A stretch of DNA of 64,000 nucleotides, from NCBI GenBank assembly GCA_022826385.1, contig JAJDUZ010000001.1, forward strand, positions 61,140 through 125,139, in the 5' to 3' direction. The DNA is from Silicimonas sp. (lineage in GTDB: Bacteria; Pseudomonadota; Alphaproteobacteria; Rhodobacterales; Rhodobacteraceae). The notes below the pieces were generated by a model. The model had not been told where the DNA came from. It saw only the letters and a program-made list of their open reading frames with translations, and made no database searches. This document shows positions 1-8,657 of the stretch, piece by piece. Numbering within the stretch: the stretch's first letter is position 1; each line of letters starts with the position of its first letter. The translations under genes and the position numbers were made by a program.

Positions 1-207
1 TTACAGCGCCTGCAACTCACCCGCATGCTGTCGGCCGTCACGGCCTTCGACCAACTCGTAGCCAATCTTCATATTGTCAGCGAGACCGGTCAGCCCGGCT
101 TTCTCAACTGCGGAAATGTGCACAAAAATATCTTTGCCCCCGTCGTCAGGCGCAATGAACCCGTAACCCTTGGTGGTGTTAAACCATTTCACGGTGCCAG
201 TAGGCAT
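1..207 (-). CDS. cold-shock protein (CspA family)
   Basis: A 68-residue single cold-shock domain, the usual full family length; the stop codon is the first three bases of the window, so the gene is complete. RNP1 (KGYGFI, residues 13-18) and RNP2 (DIFVHIS, about 26-32) are intact. Family members bind single-stranded RNA and DNA and act as RNA chaperones in the cytoplasm. An AAGGG ribosome binding site lies about 10 nt before the ATG. The upstream region on this strand holds a small CTCCC/GGGAG hairpin (229-247) that could be part of a cold-responsive leader; that is inference. Which paralogue this is cannot be told from the sequence. Confidence 0.95.
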   Translation of the reverse strand: MPTGTVKWFNTTKGYGFIAPDDGGKDIFVHISAVEKAGLTGLADNMKIGYELVEGRDGRQHAGELQAL

Positions 208-358
208 TAGTCTATTCCCTTATCGTCTCTCCCAGAGCGGCCGGGAGCTCTTGCGCATGCAACCGGAAAACGCTCCGAGGCCCTACATGCACCCTTTCCA
301 AATTGGGCCCTTTCCGCCAGAAAACAAGTAAAAGAAATGTAATAATGAGACTCTCGGC

Positions 359-685
359 ATGTTAACGCTCTTTGGCCTCAAAACCTGCGACACTTGTCGC
401 AAAGCACGCCGCGCTGCTGAAAATGCAGGCGTTTCGTTAACCTTTGTGGATGTGCGCGACACCCCTCTAACCCCAGAACAACGCTCGCGTTTCCTTGACG
501 CCTTCGGGGATGCGCTGATCAATCGAAAGTCGACAACGTGGCGCACCCTCAGCGAAGCCGAGCGCGAATTGCCCGCCGAGACCCTTCTCGAGGCTCATCC
601 AACCTTGATGAAGCGCCCGGTGATTGACGGGGCCACGTTAACCCTTGGTTGGACAAAAGACGTAGAGGCAACCCATCTTGGATAA
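359..685 (+). CDS. ArsC/Spx-family reductase-like protein (YffB type)
   Basis: 108 residues with a thioredoxin-like ArsC fold. The N-terminus LFGLKTCDTCRKA carries a C-x2-C pair (residues 10 and 13), and a conserved Arg-Pro stretch follows near residue 86 (MKRPVID). True ArsC arsenate reductases use one N-terminal Cys and three Arg; this shorter, Cys-x2-Cys form resembles the YffB/Spx side of the family, whose substrate is not settled. No ars genes are nearby, so arsenic resistance should not be inferred. The gene stands alone between cspA and a small membrane protein. Family call is secure, function is not. Confidence 0.88.
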   Translation: MLTLFGLKTCDTCRKARRAAENAGVSLTFVDVRDTPLTPEQRSRFLDAFGDALINRKSTTWRTLSEAERELPAETLLEAHPTLMKRPVIDGATLTLGWTKDVEATHLG

Positions 686-735
686 TCCCCTCCAGACGCT
701 TAAGTTCGCGTCACGACAAGAGGAAGGGCAGTTTC

Positions 736-1104
736 ATGCGTAATTCGGCAACCGCACTGGGTATGATCGGCGGTATCCTGGCACTTATCATGGGGATCAT
801 CAGCTTCGGCTATACCGAGTTGACCGCACAAGAGCAGGTCCGAAACCTTGATTTCCTGCCTTTGCCGGAAAACCCCGAGCTTCTTCGCGCGATGAGCGTG
901 ATTGCCCCGCTCCTCGCGATCGCGGGCGCCGGCATGGCGCGCTATCGGGCGCTTTGGGGTGGTTTGCTTCTGCTGGTGGCGGCCTTCGTGATCTATACGA
1001 CCTTCACCAATTTCTTTGCCATCTTCCCGGCGGCGATGTGTGGTCTGGCGGCTATCCTCGCGATAGCTGCAGGTCGTCCTGATAAGGAGACGTCTCACTT
1101 CTGA
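736..1104 (+). CDS. small tetraspan membrane protein, unknown function
   Basis: 122 residues from the ATG at 736, chosen because GAGGAAGGG lies just upstream; an earlier in-frame ATG at 649 would add 29 Arg-rich residues and overlap the preceding gene. The sequence shows a hydrophobic N-terminal helix (TALGMIGGILALIMGIISFG), a short polar loop, then three more hydrophobic stretches, consistent with four membrane helices. Its 3' end overlaps the convergent DoxX gene by 53 nt. I do not recognise a family with a known role. A Cu-operon link through position alone would be speculation, as it is on the opposite strand. Confidence 0.7.
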   Translation: MRNSATALGMIGGILALIMGIISFGYTELTAQEQVRNLDFLPLPENPELLRAMSVIAPLLAIAGAGMARYRALWGGLLLLVAAFVIYTTFTNFFAIFPAAMCGLAAILAIAAGRPDKETSHF

Positions 1105-1630
1105 GCATGAAGCGGTCGAGCGACAGTGGCCCGCCGCCCTTGAAGACGAGATACAACAGCAGGAACACCCAGAACGCACGCTGGTCGAGGATCGCGGCAT
1201 CGCTGAGGTTGTCGAACCATGCGCCGGTTTCACCGCCATGCGCAAAGATGTCCGTCAGGCTTTGCACGATGACAAAGCCGATCATGCCAAATGCCGCCGC
1301 TCGGGTGAACAGGCCAAGGACAACCAGCGCTGGCAGCACAAACTCGGACCACGTGCCGGCAAGGATCACCAGTTTCTGGAACTGCGTGGCTTGCGTGATG
1401 TCATAGCTGGCCGCCTCAGCCCCTTTCGGGAAGATCTGCGCGAAGGCGTTGAAGCTGGGCGAGAACAGCCCCGAGAAGTCGTCGCCCACTTTCGTCAGGC
1501 CAGAATTCCAGAAATAGACCAGCAGGACGGCCGCGAAGACAAAGCGCGCCAGAGTGGTCAAAACCGGTGTCGACATCGGCTCGGTCCACGACAGCGCACG
1601 GTCGGGCAGGGACAAAAGGGTGCGGATCAT
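1052..1630 (-). CDS. bufD1: DoxX-family membrane protein, last gene of bufferin operon
   Basis: 192 residues, DoxX/DoxD fold: hydrophobic segments near residues 24-44 (LTTLARFVFAAVLLVYFWNS), 88-108, 112-130 and 150-165 give four membrane helices. In bufferin gene clusters a DoxX protein is the usual fourth gene; its role is not defined, though a redox or transport role linked to the metallophore has been suggested. The ATG overlaps the stop of the DUF2063 gene by 4 nt (ATGA), so it is translationally coupled. Its 3' end overlaps the convergent small membrane protein gene by 53 nt. Family and operon membership are clear; function is inferred from context. Confidence 0.88.
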   Translation of the reverse strand: MIRTLLSLPDRALSWTEPMSTPVLTTLARFVFAAVLLVYFWNSGLTKVGDDFSGLFSPSFNAFAQIFPKGAEAASYDITQATQFQKLVILAGTWSEFVLPALVVLGLFTRAAAFGMIGFVIVQSLTDIFAHGGETGAWFDNLSDAAILDQRAFWVFLLLYLVFKGGGPLSLDRFMLRSETSPYQDDLQLSRG

Positions 1631-2379
1631 GGGGTGTCTCCAATGTCAGTGATTGCATTCGCGCCGATCAGCAGGGTCAGCATATGCGACAGGTCGAAGC
1701 CCTCGGCTTCGGCAGCCGCTGTTTCGAAGGCGAGCCCAAGCGGGGCACCTTGCAAAAGCTGCGACAGGAACGTTCCGCCGCCCGCAGGCAGGCGAACCGG
1801 TTCGGGGTCCATCTCGGCGCGCAAGACGGCCACGTCTTCGCCGCCCGCTGTCGGCTTGGGTCCGCCGTTCATGTTGAAGTCCCAAAGCGCGAAGATCGGC
1901 CAAGGGGACCGGATCAATTGCAGCGATGGCGCAACGACAAGCGGGCTTGCCATCAGCACGTCAGGCGCCATGGCCTGTAAACGCGTCGGATCAATCGGGG
2001 CCGCGTCGGCAGCGTGATAGCTTTTGCGCAGTGCCAGTTCCAAGCGCGCCACGTCCGGCAGGTATCCAAGCGACGCGGTTGGTTCGAACCGGGCAAGGAA
2101 CTCGGGCATCTCGGCGCCATAAAACATCATCAAGGGGGATGACGGCGGATGTTGGCGCAGAAAAGCGCCGGCCAGCAGCTTGAAGTTGGCGTCGCCAACC
2201 AGCTTGCGGATCACCGCAAAGGCGGTTTCCAGCGCCTCGGTCAGCGAGACCGCCACGTTGTTCCTATAGACGTCAAAGCGACGGCCCGCCGGTTGTCCGA
2301 CACCATCCGACAGGCCCGCGGGTCGGGGGGCGTCCGGCGTCAGCAACGCTTCGCGGAACAGGGTCTGGTCGACGCTCAC
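1627..2379 (-). CDS. bufC1: DUF2063 protein, partner of the DUF692 RiPP enzyme
   Basis: 250 residues from a GTG at 2379 that overlaps the stop of the DUF692 gene (GTGA); an upstream in-frame ATG at 2436 lies deep inside that gene and is unlikely. The N-terminal DUF2063 domain (about residues 5-90) shows the typical FDVYRNNV and [13 protein letters not shown] stretches. In DUF692/DUF2063 systems this protein is the partner (RRE-like) that presents the precursor peptide to the multinuclear iron oxidase. The C-terminal half is less conserved. Neighbours are the enzyme upstream and DoxX downstream, both coupled by 4-nt overlaps, so all three should be made together. Confidence 0.9.
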   Translation of the reverse strand: MSVDQTLFREALLTPDAPRPAGLSDGVGQPAGRRFDVYRNNVAVSLTEALETAFAVIRKLVGDANFKLLAGAFLRQHPPSSPLMMFYGAEMPEFLARFEPTASLGYLPDVARLELALRKSYHAADAAPIDPTRLQAMAPDVLMASPLVVAPSLQLIRSPWPIFALWDFNMNGGPKPTAGGEDVAVLRAEMDPEPVRLPAGGGTFLSQLLQGAPLGLAFETAAAEAEGFDLSHMLTLLIGANAITDIGDTP

Positions 2380-3233
2380 ACGACAGTCTCCAGAATGCGG
2401 GCGGCGCGGGACGCTTCGGCTTCCAGCACCGGCCAATCCGGCACGTCAGTGTCCCATTCGATCAGGCTGGGGCGTGCCCCGCCTTTGGCGATGACATGTT
2501 CGTACAGGGCCCAAACGGGCTCCGCGACCTCGCGCCCGTGGCTGTCGATCAACAGGGGTTTGCCGTGGTCGTCGTGATCCTCGTCGTGACCGGCCAAGTG
2601 AATCTCGCCCACCAGGTCCAACGGAAACGCATCGATATACGAGATCGGGTCGGTCTCGAGGTTGGTGGCCGAGACGAAGACGTTGTTCACGTCCAGCAGC
2701 AGACCGCAGCCGGTGCGACGCGCGATCTCTCGCAGGAATTCGGTCTCTTCCAACGTGCTTTCGTCGAACGCCAGATAAGAGGACGGGTTTTCAAGAAGCA
2801 TCTGCCGACCGACGACCTCTTGAACTTCGTCGATATGGTCCGCAACGCGTTGCAGCGTCGCTTCGGTATAGGGCAGGGGCAGCAGGTCGTTCAGGAAAGC
2901 ACTGTCGTGGGTCGACCAAGCCAGATGCTCCGAGAAGCTGGCCGGGTTGAGCCAGCCGACAAGATGTTTCAAGCGTGCAAGGTGATCGGGATCAAGGCGG
3001 CCTTCGCCACCGATCGACAGGCCGACACCGTGCACGGATATTGCAAATCTTTCAGACAGATGTCGCAGCTGCGCCAAAGGGCGTCCGCCGTCTCCCATGT
3101 AGTTTTCCGCGTGGATCTCCAGCCATTCAACCGAGCCTGCGTTTTCCAGCAAGTCGCTGAAATGCTGCGGTTTGTAGCCGACGCCCGGGGCGTGCGGCAG
3201 ACGGTCGAAATGGGATTTGGTCGCGTCAAGCAT
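2376..3233 (-). CDS. bufB1: multinuclear non-haem iron-dependent oxidase (DUF692, MNIO)
   Basis: 285 residues, full family length. The TIM-barrel metal ligands are visible in order: HAENYMG (H41, E43), SVHGVG, SEHLAW, the NPSSY motif, [13 protein letters not shown], the Asp-Ser-His of LLIDSHG, and a late IEWD. DUF692 enzymes such as MbnB and TglH use two or three irons to oxidise Cys residues of a peptide; BufB enzymes make thiooxazole-type heterocycles in bufferins. The precursor gene lies 62 bp upstream and the DUF2063 partner overlaps its stop codon. A GAGG site sits 5 nt before the ATG. A hairpin between precursor and enzyme genes should lower enzyme expression. Confidence 0.94.
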   Translation of the reverse strand: MLDATKSHFDRLPHAPGVGYKPQHFSDLLENAGSVEWLEIHAENYMGDGGRPLAQLRHLSERFAISVHGVGLSIGGEGRLDPDHLARLKHLVGWLNPASFSEHLAWSTHDSAFLNDLLPLPYTEATLQRVADHIDEVQEVVGRQMLLENPSSYLAFDESTLEETEFLREIARRTGCGLLLDVNNVFVSATNLETDPISYIDAFPLDLVGEIHLAGHDEDHDDHGKPLLIDSHGREVAEPVWALYEHVIAKGGARPSLIEWDTDVPDWPVLEAEASRAARILETVV

Positions 3234-3251
3234 GGGAGCCTCGATAAGAAA

Positions 3252-3280
3252 CGGCGCCCCCGATGATACCGGAGGCGCCG
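3252..3280 (-). promoter_or_regulatory. intercistronic stem-loop between bufA1 and bufB1
   Basis: On the minus strand a stem GGCGCC-CCG (with one unpaired base on each side) closes on a 7-nt loop and is followed by GTTTCTT, a weak U-run. It lies between the precursor stop and the enzyme start. Such partial terminators or 3' stabilisers are common between RiPP precursor and enzyme genes and would give more precursor than enzyme mRNA. The structure is seen; the effect is inference. Confidence 0.6.
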
Positions 3281-3295
3281 CGAAAAGTCAGGCGA

Positions 3296-3604
3296 TTAGC
3301 CGGTCGGCAGGTCGCGGTCCAGCTCTTCCAGCGAACCCATGCGCTCGGTGCCGTCTGCCATTGCGGGCAGTTCGATCTCGGCGCAGGTGCCAGCGTCGAC
3401 CAGCGTCCAGGCGTTGCCCTGGTAGTCAACGGTCGAGGTGCCGGCGCAAGTGGTGCCCGGGCCAGCGGCGCAGTCATTCTTGCCGGCGAGCGAAACGCCA
3501 AAGCACTTCTCTTTGGCTTGGGCGTGAGCCGGAGCGCCGAGCGAAGCAGTCAGAGCAGCGGCGACAGCGCCAGCAACAGCGAGGTTTGTTTTCATGTTCG
3601 ACAT
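3296..3604 (-). CDS. bufA1: bufferin-type RiPP precursor (DUF2282)
   Basis: 102 residues. A Sec signal peptide (hydrophobic [15 protein letters not shown], likely cut after APAHA, residue 28) precedes a mature region with four Cys (34, 45, 53, 74) in the DUF2282 pattern [14 protein letters not shown]. Bufferins are copper-binding periplasmic peptides in which the DUF692 enzyme modifies the two central Cys (here 45 and 53). The signal peptide shows that export follows modification. It is the first gene of a four-gene operon. An AAGGA lies 10 nt before the first ATG; a second ATG three codons on is possible. The metal specificity is taken from characterised members, not from this sequence. Confidence 0.93.
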   Translation of the reverse strand: MSNMKTNLAVAGAVAAALTASLGAPAHAQAKEKCFGVSLAGKNDCAAGPGTTCAGTSTVDYQGNAWTLVDAGTCAEIELPAMADGTERMGSLEELDRDLPTG

Positions 3605-3798
3605 TTGGAAGGTGTCCTTGTCAGTTTGATCAGTCGGTTAATAGGTTGGCCAGTAACGCGGCACGGTCAGAACATGCGGGGTTCGCGAATAACATGCTAC
3701 TCACGCCTGCGTGTGGTGACGGCCTCGTTAGTTCTTGAAACATTTGCCCTAAACCCCGCTAAGCTTTCCTTAGATTGTTGGGGTTATCCAGCGGCGCC

Positions 3799-5370
3799 AT
3801 GCAGTCGCCATTGACATCAACGCCGTTACAAACACGGAACGCGCGCGATTTCGTGAGCGGTTCCGCCGTGTCGCGCACCCGGGTTTTTGCGTTCGGGGCG
3901 GTCTCGGTCGGTCTTATCGTGGTCGTGGGAATCGGCGAGTTCGTTTTGATTCACCACGCCACGGACCCCGCCAGTGGGGTGTCGGTGGTCGATTTCGGAT
4001 TGAAGCTCTGTCTCGTGGCAAGCTTCCTTGCGTTCTGCCAACTGGTCGCGGAATTGCGGCTCGCTGCTTCCGGGATTGAGACCGCGATTGATCGTTCCGA
4101 GCAGCGGCGTTGGGTGGATCGCTCTGATCTCGAAAACGCAATCGCAATGCGATTACGGGCGGGCCATGGCGGTGTTTTTGTCCTTGTCGCGCTTTCGGAC
4201 ATTCCCGATGCCGCGCCGGCCCGCAAGTTACGCACACTCCTTGCCAAAGAGTTCGAACTCAGGTTGCGGGAAGCCGCCGGTGACGATTGGCTTCTCTCCC
4301 GTTGGTCGCGGGACTCATTTGCACTTCTGCTGCCCGAGAGTGCGCTTGAGCGGGCGGAGGAAACGGCCACTGCTCTGTTGGAACGCGGCGGACACCACAT
4401 TGTTGTCGGCGTTCGCACGATCGAACCCAATATGGCTGTTGGGGTGGTTCCCTTCGTGCCAGGCGCATTCGATGGGCCGGATCACGTTATCGATGCGGCG
4501 GCTGCGGCCTTGCGCGACGCGAAACGGGCGGCTGGGCGGAAACGCGTCGTTCATCGTGATGCAAAGGGTGTGGCAGACTGGGACAGAGAAGCCATCGCCC
4601 AGAAGCTGCCGCGCGCCATCTATGACGGCGACTTGGAGGTGTATCTGCAACCGTTTGTCGATTTGCAGGACGGCAAGGTCACCGGGTTCGAGGCGCTTGC
4701 ACGTTGGCGGTATCAAGGGCGGCTTCTGCACGCGTCCGAGATCGTGTCGATGTCACGGGACGCCGGCGTCCTTGTCGAGCTCGACATGTTCATGGTGGAC
4801 GAAGCCGTCAAGCTGGTGGCCAGTTGGAACCGCCGTCGCAAGACGGCCTATCGGCTCAGCGTGAATCTGGACAACTCCCATTTTCAGTCAGAGGCCGGGA
4901 TCGCCTTTCTGGAGCAGGCGCTTGAGGCGCATGGCCTTCCGGCAGAGTTGCTAACTGTCGAGATTTCCAAGACCGATCACCTTGCCCCCAACGGAGCGAT
5001 CCTGCCGGCGCTGTCACGTCTCAAGGGGCTTGGCGTCCGGCTATCGATCGATGACTTCGGCTCCGGCGCCTCGACACTTGCCGATCTGCGTCGCCTCTCG
5101 GCCGACGAGATCAAGATTGATGGCAGCCTGCTTGCTGATTTCGACGTCAGCGCCGATGGGCGTGCCATCGTCTCGTCGGTCGTGAAGCTGGCGCAGCGCT
5201 TGGGCATTGCAACAATTGTCGAAGGTGTCGAGCGCGAGGCGCAGGAGGCCCTGCTGGTGCAAATGGGGTGCAACGCGGCGCAAGGGTTTCGCTTCGGACG
5301 GCCGCGTCCGGCAATCGAATGGCTTGAAGAGGTCACGTTTGGACGCCCGGACCGGCAGATGACTGCCTAG
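3799..5370 (+). CDS. membrane EAL-domain c-di-GMP phosphodiesterase with degenerate GGDEF
   Basis: 523 residues from the ATG at 3799 (an in-frame ATG at 3775 is also possible). Two membrane helices (about residues 25-50 and 65-85) are followed by a GGDEF-fold region in which the signature is replaced by SRDSF, so cyclase activity is unlikely. The C-terminal EAL domain (about 275-515) keeps the catalytic set: EAL in TGFEALARW, the Asn of SVNLDNS, the Glu of VEISKTD, DDFGSG, the Lys of IKIDGS, the Glu of VEGVE and the Gln of AQGFRFG. It should hydrolyse c-di-GMP at the inner membrane. It stands alone, convergent with thrS, 28 bp apart. Confidence 0.92.
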   Translation: MQSPLTSTPLQTRNARDFVSGSAVSRTRVFAFGAVSVGLIVVVGIGEFVLIHHATDPASGVSVVDFGLKLCLVASFLAFCQLVAELRLAASGIETAIDRSEQRRWVDRSDLENAIAMRLRAGHGGVFVLVALSDIPDAAPARKLRTLLAKEFELRLREAAGDDWLLSRWSRDSFALLLPESALERAEETATALLERGGHHIVVGVRTIEPNMAVGVVPFVPGAFDGPDHVIDAAAAALRDAKRAAGRKRVVHRDAKGVADWDREAIAQKLPRAIYDGDLEVYLQPFVDLQDGKVTGFEALARWRYQGRLLHASEIVSMSRDAGVLVELDMFMVDEAVKLVASWNRRRKTAYRLSVNLDNSHFQSEAGIAFLEQALEAHGLPAELLTVEISKTDHLAPNGAILPALSRLKGLGVRLSIDDFGSGASTLADLRRLSADEIKIDGSLLADFDVSADGRAIVSSVVKLAQRLGIATIVEGVEREAQEALLVQMGCNAAQGFRFGRPRPAIEWLEEVTFGRPDRQMTA

Positions 5371-5398
5371 CCCGAGGCCACTCAAACCAAGACGCGGT

Positions 5399-7375
5399 TC
5401 AGCGCAGATCCGGCGGCGTCGCCTCGGCAAACAGCGTCTCGACAACGTCGTCCAGCGACAGGGTGGATGTCGCCTTCTCGCCCAGCCGCCGCAGTGTCAC
5501 CGTGCGTTCATCAACCTCGCGTTGCCCGATGGCAAGGATCGCGGGAACCTTGCCAACCGAATGCTCGCGGACCTTATAGTTGATCTTTTCGTTCCGCAGG
5601 TCGGCCTCGGCCCGAACCCCTGCGGCGCGCAGCGCTGCCACGACCTCTTCCACATAGGCGTCGGCATCCGACACGATCGACGCCACGACGACCTGACGCG
5701 GCGCAAGCCAGAACGGAAGTTTGCCGGAATGCTCCTCGATCAGGATGCCGATGAAACGCTCGAACGAGCCAAGGCACGCCCGGTGCAACATGAAAGGTCT
5801 GTGCTTCTCGCCATCGGCGGCCACATAGCTTGCACCCAGCCGCTCGGGCAGGTTCGGGTCGACCTGGAACGTGCCGCACTGCCAGACGCGCCCAATCGCA
5901 TCGGTCAGATAGAAGTCCAGCTTCGGCCCATAGAACGCGCCGTCGCCTTCTTCCAGACGATAGTCGCGCCCAACCGCCTTGATGGCGTTTTCCAAAGCGC
6001 CTTCCACATAGTCCCAGCTTTCCTCTGACCCGACGCGCTTCTCGGGGCGGGTGGCAAAGGCGATCTCAAACTTTTCGAAGCCAAGCTCTTCATAGATGTT
6101 GGCCAGATAGTCGATGAACTTCGCACATTCGTCCTGAATCTGGTCTTCGGTGCAGAAGATATGCCCATCGTCCTGCGTAAAGCCGCGCACACGCATGATG
6201 CCGTGCAGGGCGCCCGACGGTTCAAACCGGGCGCAAGACCCGAACTCGGCCATCCGCAACGGCAGATCCCGATAGGACTTCAGACCTTGGTTGAACACCT
6301 GAACATGACAGGGGCAGTTCATCGGCTTCAGTGCGTTGATCCGCGTCTGTTCCTTGTTCCGGGCCGAGGCGTCGTCATTCTCGCCATCGCGGCTTTCGTC
6401 GACCTCGACGATGAACATGTGGTGCTGGTACTTCTCCCAGTGCCCCGAGGCTTCCCAAAGTTTCCGGTCCACGACTTGCGGCGTGTTCACCTCGTGATAC
6501 CCGCCCGCCCGTTGCTTGCGGCGCATATAGTCCTGAAGCGTGGTATAGATCGTCCAGCCGTTCGGGTGCCAGAACACCTGTCCCGGTGCTTCTTCCTGCA
6601 TGTGGAACAGGTCCATCTCGCGCCCAAGACGGCGGTGATCGCGCTTCTCGGCCTCTTCGAGGAAGGTCATATGGGCCTTGAGGTCGTCCCGGTTCCGAAA
6701 GCCGACCCCGGTGATCCGCTGCAGGTTCTTCGACGTGTCGCCAAACCAATGCGAACCTGAAACACCCATCAACTTGAACGCATCCGCCGGCAGTTGCCCG
6801 GTATGCTGCAGGTGAGGGCCACGGCAAAGGTCTTGCCAATCGCCGTGCCAGTACATGCGGATATCCGCGCCTTCCGGGATACGGTCAACAAGGTCGACTT
6901 TGTAAGGCTCGCCGTTCTCTTCATAGAAGGCGCGCGCCCGGTCACGATCCCAGATCTCGGTCCGGACGGCGTCGCGGGCGTTGATGATTTCCTTCATCTT
7001 GGCTTCGATTTGGCCGAGGTCTTCGGGCGTAAACGGCTCGGGGCGGTCGAAGTCGTAAAACCAGCCATGCTCGGTGACCGGGCCGATGGTCACTTTCACG
7101 TCCGGCCAGATGGCCTGCACAGCGCGTGCCATGACGTGGGCGAAGTCGTGCCGGATCAACTCCAGCGCCTGCTCTTCATCCTTCATGGTGTGGATGGCAA
7201 TCGTCGCATCCGCCGCAATCGGCCAGGCCAGATCCCAGTGCTCGCCATTCACGGTGGCGCTGATCGCTTTCTTGCCAAGCGATGTCGAAATGGCCGAGGC
7301 GACCTCGGCCGGTGTCACACCAGCCGCGAATTCACGCGCATTGCCATCGGGAAAGGTCAGGGAAATCTGGGACAT
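5399..7375 (-). CDS. thrS: threonyl-tRNA synthetase
   Basis: 658 residues from the ATG at 7375 ([11 protein letters not shown]), which matches the family start; ten extra upstream residues from 7405 are unlikely. Domains in order: TGS (1-60), the editing domain with [11 protein letters not shown] (HxxxH near residue 80), class II catalytic core with the Cys and His zinc ligands (MNCPCHV and later [11 protein letters not shown]), motif 3, and the anticodon-binding domain (about 555-650). It charges tRNA-Thr in the cytoplasm. No T-box or other leader is visible, as expected in alphaproteobacteria. It is monocistronic, convergent with the EAL gene. Confidence 0.98.
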   Translation of the reverse strand: MSQISLTFPDGNAREFAAGVTPAEVASAISTSLGKKAISATVNGEHWDLAWPIAADATIAIHTMKDEEQALELIRHDFAHVMARAVQAIWPDVKVTIGPVTEHGWFYDFDRPEPFTPEDLGQIEAKMKEIINARDAVRTEIWDRDRARAFYEENGEPYKVDLVDRIPEGADIRMYWHGDWQDLCRGPHLQHTGQLPADAFKLMGVSGSHWFGDTSKNLQRITGVGFRNRDDLKAHMTFLEEAEKRDHRRLGREMDLFHMQEEAPGQVFWHPNGWTIYTTLQDYMRRKQRAGGYHEVNTPQVVDRKLWEASGHWEKYQHHMFIVEVDESRDGENDDASARNKEQTRINALKPMNCPCHVQVFNQGLKSYRDLPLRMAEFGSCARFEPSGALHGIMRVRGFTQDDGHIFCTEDQIQDECAKFIDYLANIYEELGFEKFEIAFATRPEKRVGSEESWDYVEGALENAIKAVGRDYRLEEGDGAFYGPKLDFYLTDAIGRVWQCGTFQVDPNLPERLGASYVAADGEKHRPFMLHRACLGSFERFIGILIEEHSGKLPFWLAPRQVVVASIVSDADAYVEEVVAALRAAGVRAEADLRNEKINYKVREHSVGKVPAILAIGQREVDERTVTLRRLGEKATSTLSLDDVVETLFAEATPPDLR

Positions 7376-7595
7376 GTGCTGTCTCCTCGTCGGTTTGGCG
7401 CCCACGGAACGCCCGCTTGCGGGTATGTGGGCGAGGGGATGCGAGAAAGCGGGGCTGATGTCAATGGAAATTGAGTTGCCTTAGAAATCATGTCTGCCGG
7501 TATGCTAATGTATGCAAATAAAATCAGTGGGTTAGGCTTGACATCAGGATTTCAAAATGCACATTCCGAAAAGCTAATCACAAGGAGTTGCGCCG

Positions 7596-7811
7596 ATGCC
7601 CGCGTATAATGACACGTTCGAACTGGACCTTGCGGAAATGGACCTCATCGAAGAGGCGTTGCGCCAGCGTGTCAAAGCCTTGTCGCTGGGCGAGGCCGGG
7701 GCGACGGCGTTGGACCGCGAGCGTAAGTTGCGCAATGTGAAGCACCTCTTGGGGCGCCTTCACAATCAAAAGGTCTTCTACCGTCCGAAAGCGGGCTATA
7801 TCGGCGGATGA
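7596..7811 (+). CDS. small conserved protein of unknown function (71 aa)
   Basis: 71 residues, acidic in the first third and basic after, with no membrane segment or signal peptide. A strong AAGGAG ribosome binding site lies 9 nt before the ATG, which supports real translation. Two amphipathic helices are likely (LAEMDLIEEALRQRVKALSL and ALDRERKLRNVKHLLGRLHN), followed by a short basic tail. It precedes an alpha/beta hydrolase by 67 bp on the same strand and could share a transcript. I do not recognise a characterised family. Confidence 0.72.
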   Translation: MPAYNDTFELDLAEMDLIEEALRQRVKALSLGEAGATALDRERKLRNVKHLLGRLHNQKVFYRPKAGYIGG

Positions 7812-7878
7812 TCCTGTCGTTGGGCGATTGAATTATCGCTGCGGACCGTTAGCTTGAAGCGCGTCGAAGGGAACACCC

Positions 7879-8628
7879 ATGGCCGCTCAAGACTACCTCT
7901 CGGAAATTCGCCGACTGGCATATGACCAGACGCCGGGCAAGGGGCCGGGCGTTGTTTTTCTGGGCGGCTTCAATTCGACCAAGGACGGCACCAAAGCCCT
8001 GCATCTCGAGCGTTGGGCAAAGGCGCAGGGCCGCGCTTTCCTGCGGTTCGACTACTCGGGGCATGGCGCCTCGGGCGGCGCGTTCGAGGACGGGACCATC
8101 GGCCGCTGGTGCGAGGACGCATCCGCCATCATCAATGGACTGACCGACGGCCCGCAAGTGATCGTCGGCTCGTCGATGGGCGGATGGATCGCGTGCCTGC
8201 TGGCGCGACAGATGCCCACGCGGTTTGCGGGGCTTGTCACGATCGCCGCCGCGCCGGACTTCACCGAGGATCGCTATTGGGCCGGGTTCGACGCGGATCG
8301 GCGGGCCGCACTGCTGAGCGACGGTCAGGTCGCCGTCGAAAGCCCCTATGATCCCGAACCCTACATCATCACGCGCAATCTGATCGAGGATGCGCGCGAC
8401 CACCTGATCTTCAGAAGCCCGCTTCGCTTCCCCTTTCCGACGCGCTTGCTACACGGCACCGAGGATGAAGCGATCCCGGTCGACACCGCCACGCGCCTGT
8501 TCAAGCATGTGGCAGGGAACGATATCCGCCTGACGCTGGTCAAAGGCGCCGATCATCGGTTTTCGACACCGGACTGCCTTGAGCTTATCACGCGTTCCAT
8601 CGACGAGATCGCCCCGGTCGGCGCATAA
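7879..8628 (+). CDS. alpha/beta hydrolase, ABHD10-like
   Basis: 249 residues. The nucleophile elbow is GSSMGGW (Ser near residue 99), the acid lies in HGTEDEAIPVD and the histidine in GADHRFSTPD near residue 219. The early VFLGGFNSTKDGTKALHLE and FDYSGHGASGG stretches (oxyanion region) resemble ABHD10, a thioesterase and acyl-glucuronide esterase. It has no signal peptide and should be cytoplasmic. It lies 67 bp after the 71-aa gene and is convergent with a second hydrolase 29 bp away. The catalytic fold is clear; the substrate is not. Confidence 0.9.
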   Translation: MAAQDYLSEIRRLAYDQTPGKGPGVVFLGGFNSTKDGTKALHLERWAKAQGRAFLRFDYSGHGASGGAFEDGTIGRWCEDASAIINGLTDGPQVIVGSSMGGWIACLLARQMPTRFAGLVTIAAAPDFTEDRYWAGFDADRRAALLSDGQVAVESPYDPEPYIITRNLIEDARDHLIFRSPLRFPFPTRLLHGTEDEAIPVDTATRLFKHVAGNDIRLTLVKGADHRFSTPDCLELITRSIDEIAPVGA

Positions 8629-8657
8629 CGATCAGCAAGCCCTTGCAACGGCGACCC

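Noticed and set aside
359..685. Arsenate reductase in an arsenic-resistance locus
   Set aside because: The Cys-x2-Cys form and lack of any arsB, arsR or acr3 nearby argue against it.
7538..7566. A TTGACA with a downstream A/T-rich stretch before the 71-aa gene as a sigma-70 promoter
   Set aside because: No convincing -10 sits at 16-18 bp spacing, so it was left out of the feature list.
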